Assembly: GCA_003488145.1 (NCBI GenBank)
Contig: DNMQ01000108.1
Location: 1 to 10,494 of the forward strand
Source of the DNA: Pseudomonas sp.
Lineage (GTDB): Bacteria > Pseudomonadota > Gammaproteobacteria > Pseudomonadales > Pseudomonadaceae
Length of the DNA: 10,494 nucleotides
Direction: 5' to 3'
The position numbers and the translations under genes were made by a program. Under the pieces are notes generated by a model. The model was not told the origin of the DNA, searched no databases, and worked only from the letters and a program-made list of their open reading frames with translations. Of this stretch, positions 6,933 through 10,494 are shown one piece after another (position 1 is the stretch's first letter; every line of letters starts with the position of its first letter).

Positions 6933-7376
6933 TTACTCTCCTGCAGGGGATAGACCCGAGCCAGCGAAGGCGACACGCAGCGCTTCGGGAATGGCTCGGG
7001 GTTTCAAACTTTCGGCACGCACGCAGGCAACCAGCACCTGCCCCTCACAAAGCAGAACATCATCCAGTGCACGCCGGACCTGCTGGCGAAACCGCAGACT
7101 GGCGCGATTCACCTCAACCACCTCGGCCGTCACCAGCAATTCATCGTCCAGGCGAGCCGGTGCTCGGTAGCGGGCTTCGACCGAATGCACGACGAACAGC
7201 AAGTCCTCGCCGGCCAGCTGCGACTGGGCGAATCCCAGGCTGCGCAACCGCTCGGTACGAGCTCGCTCCATGAATTTGAGGTAGTTGACGTAGTAGACAA
7301 TGCCGCCCGCATCGGTGTCCTCGTAATAGACTCGACAGCGGTGGGTGAAGATTTCAGCTCCGGCTTGCGCGCGCAT
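6933..7376 (-). CDS. ybgC: YbgC-type acyl-CoA thioesterase, Tol-Pal associated
   Basis: YbgC is a small hotdog-fold thioesterase that hydrolyses acyl-CoA. It is encoded with tol-pal in most proteobacteria, and its link to the Tol machine is not settled. The 147-residue protein carries the family active-site region [20 protein letters not shown] (17-36). D22 is equivalent to the catalytic Asp18 of E. coli YbgC. The ERARTERLR that follows is also typical. I chose the ATG at 7376, giving [10 protein letters not shown]. An in-frame TTG at 7403 has no Shine-Dalgarno. The ATG itself has only a weak GAG seven bases upstream. ruvB ends 51 bases earlier, and tolQ begins two bases after the stop. A promoter-like sequence overlaps the start codon. 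Confidence 0.94.
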   Translation of the reverse strand: MRAQAGAEIFTHRCRVYYEDTDAGGIVYYVNYLKFMERARTERLRSLGFAQSQLAGEDLLFVVHSVEARYRAPARLDDELLVTAEVVEVNRASLRFRQQVRRALDDVLLCEGQVLVACVRAESLKPRAIPEALRVAFAGSGLSPAGE

Positions 7377-7403
7377 ACTAGTGCTCGGCCCTGTAAATGC
7401 CAA
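7375..7403 (-). promoter_or_regulatory. Promoter-like sequence overlapping the ybgC start
   Basis: Minus-strand TTGGCA (7403-7398), a 17-base spacer and TAGTAT (7380-7375) resemble a sigma-70 promoter. The -10 overlaps the ATG of ybgC, so transcripts would start near 7368, inside ybgC. Such a transcript could not give full-length YbgC but could serve tolQRAB-pal. It may equally be chance. Confidence 0.25.
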
Positions 7404-7427
7404 TCGGGTAAGAGAACAATATTTTCT

Positions 7428-8480
7428 TCAAACTATGTCGCCATCGAACAAATCCGGCGTTGGAGCATCGCTCATGCGCTTGGGCAGGTTGAGGCCGAAA
7501 TGGAGATAGGCGTGACGCGTCACGACCCGACCGCGCGGCGTGCGCATGATGTAGCCCTGCTGAATGAGGTACGGCTCGAGCACATCCTCGATGGTGTGCC
7601 GCTCTTCACTGATCGCAGCGGCCAGGCTGTCGATCCCCACCGGTCCGCCGTCGAACTTCTCGATCAGGGTCAGTAGCAGCCGGCGATCCTGATGATCGAA
7701 GCCTCGCTCATCGACGTCGAGCATGTTCAAGGCAAGGTCGGCAACCTGCCGGGTGATCTCGCCACGACCCCGCACTTCTGCGAAATCTCGCACACGGCGT
7801 AGCAAGCGGTTAGCGATACGCGGCGTCCCTCGCGCCCGACGGGCAATCTCGAATGCACCCTCCGGCTCGGTCGGCAGACCGAGGATACCGGCGGAACGGC
7901 TGACGATGGTCGCCAGGTCCTCGGTGGAATAGAACTCCAGACGCTGGACGATACCGAATCGGTCTCGCAATGGATTGGTCAGCATACCGGCCCGCGTGGT
8001 GGCGCCCACAAGGGTGAACGGCGGCAGATCCAGCTTGATCGAGCGAGCCGCAGGTCCCTCGCCGATCATGATATCCAGCTGGAAATCTTCCATCGCCGGG
8101 TACAAAACCTCCTCGACAATGGGCGAAAGGCGATGGATCTCGTCGACGAACAGAACGTCGCCCGCCTCCAGATTGGTTAGCAATGCGGCCAGGTCACCCG
8201 GTCGCTCAAGCACCGGGCCTGACGTGCTCTTGATCGACACGCCCATCTCTTCGGCGATGATGTTCGCCAACGTAGTCTTGCCCAGCCCCGGCGGACCGAA
8301 GATGAGCGTGTGATCGAGCGCTTCCTGACGGCCCTTGGCGGCGCGGATGAACAGGTCCATCTGCTCGCGCACGACCGGCTGACCAATGTACTCGGCCAGC
8401 TTGAGTGGCCGAATGGCACGATCCAGTTGCTCGTCGCGATCGCGACTGCCTGCCGTGACGATACGATCCGCTTCGATCAT
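7428..8480 (-). CDS. ruvB: Holliday junction branch migration ATPase RuvB
   Basis: RuvB is the hexameric AAA+ motor that, held by RuvA, pumps DNA through Holliday junctions during recombinational repair. The 350 residues contain Walker [10 protein letters not shown] (62-70), Walker B FVDEIH (111-116), sensor 1 GATTRAG (159-165), the arginine-finger segment LRDRFG (171-176) and sensor 2 [12 protein letters not shown] (218-229). A C-terminal winged-helix domain covers about 255-330 and includes [13 protein letters not shown] (307-319). The start is ATG at 8480, three bases after the ruvA stop. It has no strong Shine-Dalgarno, so translation is probably coupled to ruvA. All key motifs are intact. 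A 51-base gap leads to ybgC. Confidence 0.98.
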   Translation of the reverse strand: MIEADRIVTAGSRDRDEQLDRAIRPLKLAEYIGQPVVREQMDLFIRAAKGRQEALDHTLIFGPPGLGKTTLANIIAEEMGVSIKSTSGPVLERPGDLAALLTNLEAGDVLFVDEIHRLSPIVEEVLYPAMEDFQLDIMIGEGPAARSIKLDLPPFTLVGATTRAGMLTNPLRDRFGIVQRLEFYSTEDLATIVSRSAGILGLPTEPEGAFEIARRARGTPRIANRLLRRVRDFAEVRGRGEITRQVADLALNMLDVDERGFDHQDRRLLLTLIEKFDGGPVGIDSLAAAISEERHTIEDVLEPYLIQQGYIMRTPRGRVVTRHAYLHFGLNLPKRMSDAPTPDLFDGDIV

Positions 8481-8483
8481 GGC

Positions 8484-9089
8484 TTACACCATGCCCTTGA
8501 GGGCACGGCGGATCATTTCTTCACTGCTCAAATCATCTTCCTGTATGGCGGACACTGCACGGCTGGCTTCCTGTGGCTTGAAGCCCAGGGAGATCAACGC
8601 GCTGACCGCATCATTCTCGGCGCTTGTGACTGCCATTTTGCTCCCGGGTTCAACCACGAAGGTCGCGATGGCGGGCATGCTCTCCCACGCCTTGAAGCGG
8701 TCCTTCAACTCGACCAGAAGCCGCTCGGCGGTCTTCTTGCCAACGCCTGGGATGCGCACCAGGACCGACGTATCCTGCGCCTGCACACAACGCACCAGCT
8801 CATCGACTTCCAGCCCGGACATCAACGCCAACGCCAGCTTCGGTCCCACACCGTTCAAACGGATCAGCTCACGGAACAGCTCGCGCTCGCGCTTCTCGGC
8901 GAAGCCATAAAGAAGTTGTGCGTCTTCACGCACGACAAGGTGCGTATGCAGCGTCACCGGCTCGCCGACCGCCGGCAGGCGATACAGCGTCGTCATCGGC
9001 ACTTCGACCTCATAGCCGATACCGTTGACATCGAGAATCAGATGTGGCGGTTGCTTTTCCACCAGCGTGCCACGCAAACGTCCGATCAA
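8484..9089 (-). CDS. ruvA: Holliday junction DNA-binding protein RuvA
   Basis: RuvA binds four-way DNA junctions as a tetramer and loads RuvB on opposite arms. The 201 residues show an OB-fold domain (about 1-64, starting MIGRLRG) with the acidic pin residues E55 and D56 at the same positions as in E. coli. Two helix-hairpin-helix motifs follow (NGVGPKLAL, 79-87; [12 protein letters not shown], 113-124). A flexible linker leads to the RuvB-binding domain III (about 155-201). The start codon is TTG at 9089, with GGAGG (9101-9097) seven bases upstream. No upstream ATG has comparable support, and the resulting N-terminus is the family one. The gene follows ruvC after 74 bases, with no terminator between, and precedes ruvB by three. 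Confidence 0.97.
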   Translation of the reverse strand: MIGRLRGTLVEKQPPHLILDVNGIGYEVEVPMTTLYRLPAVGEPVTLHTHLVVREDAQLLYGFAEKRERELFRELIRLNGVGPKLALALMSGLEVDELVRCVQAQDTSVLVRIPGVGKKTAERLLVELKDRFKAWESMPAIATFVVEPGSKMAVTSAENDAVSALISLGFKPQEASRAVSAIQEDDLSSEEMIRRALKGMV

Positions 9090-9163
9090 GCTGTTTCCTC
9101 CATGGCCATCGCATCCGCTGACGACCAGACGATTATTCGTTCAACCAAAAGAGTTTGCGCCGA

Positions 9164-9688
9164 CTACAGACGCAACCGCCCGCCTCGTCGCTTGGCGCCG
9201 GCCAGGCCGTGCGGAATGAGGCTCTGCCGGTGATGCGCATGACATAACGCAATGGCCAGCGCGTCCGAAGCATCGATCTGGGGTTTTTCCAGAAGCTTGA
9301 GCAGGTGCATGACCATCATCTGCACCTGCTGCTTATCAGCCCCGCCCGTTCCGGCGATGGCCTGTTTGACCTGCGTCGCGGTGTACTCCGCGATCTGCAG
9401 ACCTGCTTCCGCGCCAGCAACGATGGCTGCCCCCCGAGCCTGGCCGAGCTTGAGCGCGGAATCTGCATTCCGTGCCATGAATACTTGCTCGATGCCCATC
9501 GTTACCGGGCCAAAGGTCCGAATGACCTCGCTCACACCACTGAAAACGGCACGCAAGCGATCAGACAGCTCGCCGGTGCCGGTACGAATGCAACCAGAGG
9601 CGACGTATTCACAACCGCGGCCGGTGTCCCGTACGACGCCGTAGCCGGTGATTCGAGAGCCGGGATCGATACCCAAAATCAGCGTCAT
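9164..9688 (-). CDS. ruvC: Holliday junction resolvase RuvC
   Basis: RuvC is a dimeric endonuclease that cuts Holliday junctions symmetrically, working with RuvAB. The 174 residues contain all four catalytic acids, D8 (LGIDPGS), E67 (GIEQVF), D139 and D142 (DASDAL). Each is one residue later than in E. coli RuvC, so the active site is complete. The C-terminus is basic ([10 protein letters not shown]), as usual. The start is ATG at 9688, with a weak Shine-Dalgarno. The gene is the first after the yebC terminator, so it needs its own promoter. A TATACT and a LexA-like box lie just upstream, making it the probable head of a ruvC-ruvA-ruvB operon. Confidence 0.97.
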   Translation of the reverse strand: MTLILGIDPGSRITGYGVVRDTGRGCEYVASGCIRTGTGELSDRLRAVFSGVSEVIRTFGPVTMGIEQVFMARNADSALKLGQARGAAIVAGAEAGLQIAEYTATQVKQAIAGTGGADKQQVQMMVMHLLKLLEKPQIDASDALAIALCHAHHRQSLIPHGLAGAKRRGGRLRL

Positions 9689-9697
9689 GCCGTGCCG

Positions 9698-9717
9698 TGC
9701 TGTCTATTTATCCAGTG
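9698..9717 (-). promoter_or_regulatory. Putative LexA (SOS) box upstream of ruvC
   Basis: The minus strand reads CACTGGATAAATAGACAGCA. It holds the CTG-N10-CAG core of the gammaproteobacterial LexA box, with an A/T-rich spacer (GATAAATAGA) and ACTG/ACAG half-sites. Its centre is about 19 bases before the ruvC ATG. It would cover the transcription start expected from the TATACT directly upstream, a normal place for a repressor. One core match of this kind can occur by chance, but the position is telling. Confidence 0.6.
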
Positions 9718-9720
9718 GCG

Positions 9721-9726
9721 AGTATA
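9721..9726 (-). promoter_or_regulatory. Possible -10 element of the ruvCAB promoter
   Basis: TATACT on the minus strand matches five of six -10 consensus bases. The predicted start is near 9714, inside the LexA-like box, leaving a leader of about 25 bases before the ruvC ATG. No good -35 lies at 16-18 bases; the stretch there is GC-rich. The element is plausible mainly because a promoter is needed between the yebC terminator and ruvC. Confidence 0.4.
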
Positions 9727-9802
9727 CGGAGGCGCTGCCGTCTCCGCCACCGACAACAATATGCGCCCAGATAGACACTACGTTGCCAGCGATGCGCGCC
9801 TA

Positions 9803-9839
9803 TAAAAAAGCCGGGAGCCCAGCAATGCGGCTCCCGGCT
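9803..9839 (-). terminator. Rho-independent terminator after yebC
   Basis: On the minus strand AGCCGGGAGCC (9839-9829) pairs perfectly over 11 bases with GGCTCCCGGCT (9819-9809) around a nine-base loop. It ends in six T residues (9809-9804). It lies 16 bases past the yebC stop. It is the strongest terminator in the window, and it separates yebC from the ruv genes. Confidence 0.92.
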
Positions 9840-9855
9840 GCGGACAACACGACAT

Positions 9856-10494
9856 TCAGCCCAGCTGCTGCATGATCTCGTCGGAGATTTCCGCGTTGTG
9901 GTAGACGTTCTGCACGTCATCCAGGTCTTCCAGCGCATCGATGAGACGCAGAACCTTCTGCGCCGTCTCGACGTCGGTGATGGGCGCCATGATGGAGGGA
10001 ATCATCGCCACTTCTGCTTCGTCGCCGCGGAATCCGGCTTCTGTCAGTGCTTCGTTGACCGAGAGGAACTCGGCGAAGCTGGTATAGACCTCGACCGACC
10101 CATCCTCCTGACTGACGACGTCGTCGGCGCCCGCCTCCAGCGCCGCTTCCATCAGCGCGTCTTCATCGACGCCGGGCGCATAGCTGATCTGGCCCTTACG
10201 ATCGAACATGTAGGCGACCGAGCCGTCAGTACCGAGGTTGCCACCGTTCTTGCTGAAGGCGTGACGCACTTCGGCCGCGGTACGGTTGCGGTTGTCGGTC
10301 ATGGCCTCGATGATGATCGCCACCCCGCTTGGCGCGTAACCCTCATAGCTCAGCTCGGTCATGTTGTCCGCTTCGCTGGAGCCTGCGCCCCGGGCGATGG
10401 CGCGATCGATGACGTCACGCGACATGTTGGCTGTCAGCGCCTTGTCCACGGCCAATCGCAGACGCGGATTGTCCGCCGGCACGCCGCCGCCATG
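9856..10494 (-). CDS. yebC: YebC/PmpR family protein, 5' end missing
   Basis: The last 212 residues of a YebC/PmpR/TACO1-family protein. The full family length is about 248, so roughly 36 N-terminal residues (the MAGHSKWANIKHRK region) lie beyond the right edge. Visible signatures are [70 protein letters not shown] and [14 protein letters not shown]. Early work treated the family as DNA-binding regulators. P. aeruginosa PmpR was described as a repressor of quinolone-signal control. Later work points to relief of ribosome stalling at proline stretches, so the role here is uncertain. The GTG at 10482 is an internal valine codon and not the start, because the frame stays open to the window edge with family-like residues. 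A terminator follows. Confidence 0.93.
   Translation of the reverse strand, partial: HGGGVPADNPRLRLAVDKALTANMSRDVIDRAIARGAGSSEADNMTELSYEGYAPSGVAIIIEAMTDNRNRTAAEVRHAFSKNGGNLGTDGSVAYMFDRKGQISYAPGVDEDALMEAALEAGADDVVSQEDGSVEVYTSFAEFLSVNEALTEAGFRGDEAEVAMIPSIMAPITDVETAQKVLRLIDALEDLDDVQNVYHNAEISDEIMQQLG

Noticed and set aside
7385..7403. Sigma-54 promoter (GG-N10-GC) before ybgC
   Set aside because: TTGGCA fits the -24 box, but the -12 side reads GGGCC instead of TTGCA, so only the GC agrees.
8310..9233. Plus-strand frame opposite ruvB and ruvA
   Set aside because: It is antisense to intact ruvB and ruvA and has no family features or ribosome binding site of note.

Overview
The window is a housekeeping stretch from a gammaproteobacterium of the Pseudomonas group. 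The Tol-Pal proteins, RuvA and QueE closely resemble the Pseudomonas versions as I remember them. The gene order yebC(pmpR)-ruvC-ruvA-ruvB-ybgC-tolQ-tolR-tolA-tolB-pal(oprL)-cpoB-queE-queC-tRNA-Lys is the Pseudomonas order. A P. stutzeri-like (Stutzerimonas) species is my guess, but the sequence alone does not prove it. All genes lie on the minus strand, so transcription runs from high to low coordinates.

Right end (10494-9803): a yebC/pmpR-family gene lacking its 5' end, closed by a strong intrinsic terminator. Next (9802-7428): ruvC, ruvA and ruvB, which encode the complete Holliday-junction machine. RuvAB migrates branches and RuvC resolves them. A LexA-like box (CTG-N10-CAG) sits just upstream of ruvC beside a -10-like TATACT, suggesting SOS control of all three genes.

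Middle (7376-2070): ybgC, tolQ, tolR, tolA, tolB, pal and cpoB form the whole Tol-Pal envelope system. TolQ/TolR form the proton-driven motor. TolA transmits the energy across the periplasm to TolB and Pal at the outer membrane. CpoB and YbgC are the usual accessory proteins. Genes are tightly packed, with a TGATG junction at tolR/tolA and a GTGA junction at tolA/tolB. I see no terminator from ruvC down to the one after cpoB.

Left end (2069-1): queE and queC are two steps of 7-deazaguanine (queuosine precursor) synthesis. They are followed by a tRNA-Lys(UUU) gene with a good promoter and its own terminator. Last is the 5' part of an acetyl-CoA hydrolase/transferase family gene that runs off the window. 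The tRNA-Lys gene is the type used as an integration site by PAPI-1/pKLC102-like islands in P. aeruginosa, but no island is visible here.

I found no undescribed system, CRISPR array, insertion sequence or prophage. No gene-free stretch exceeds about 200 bases. The observations most worth checking are the LexA-like box before ruvC, its possible read-through into the tol genes, and the regulatory architecture around tRNA-Lys.
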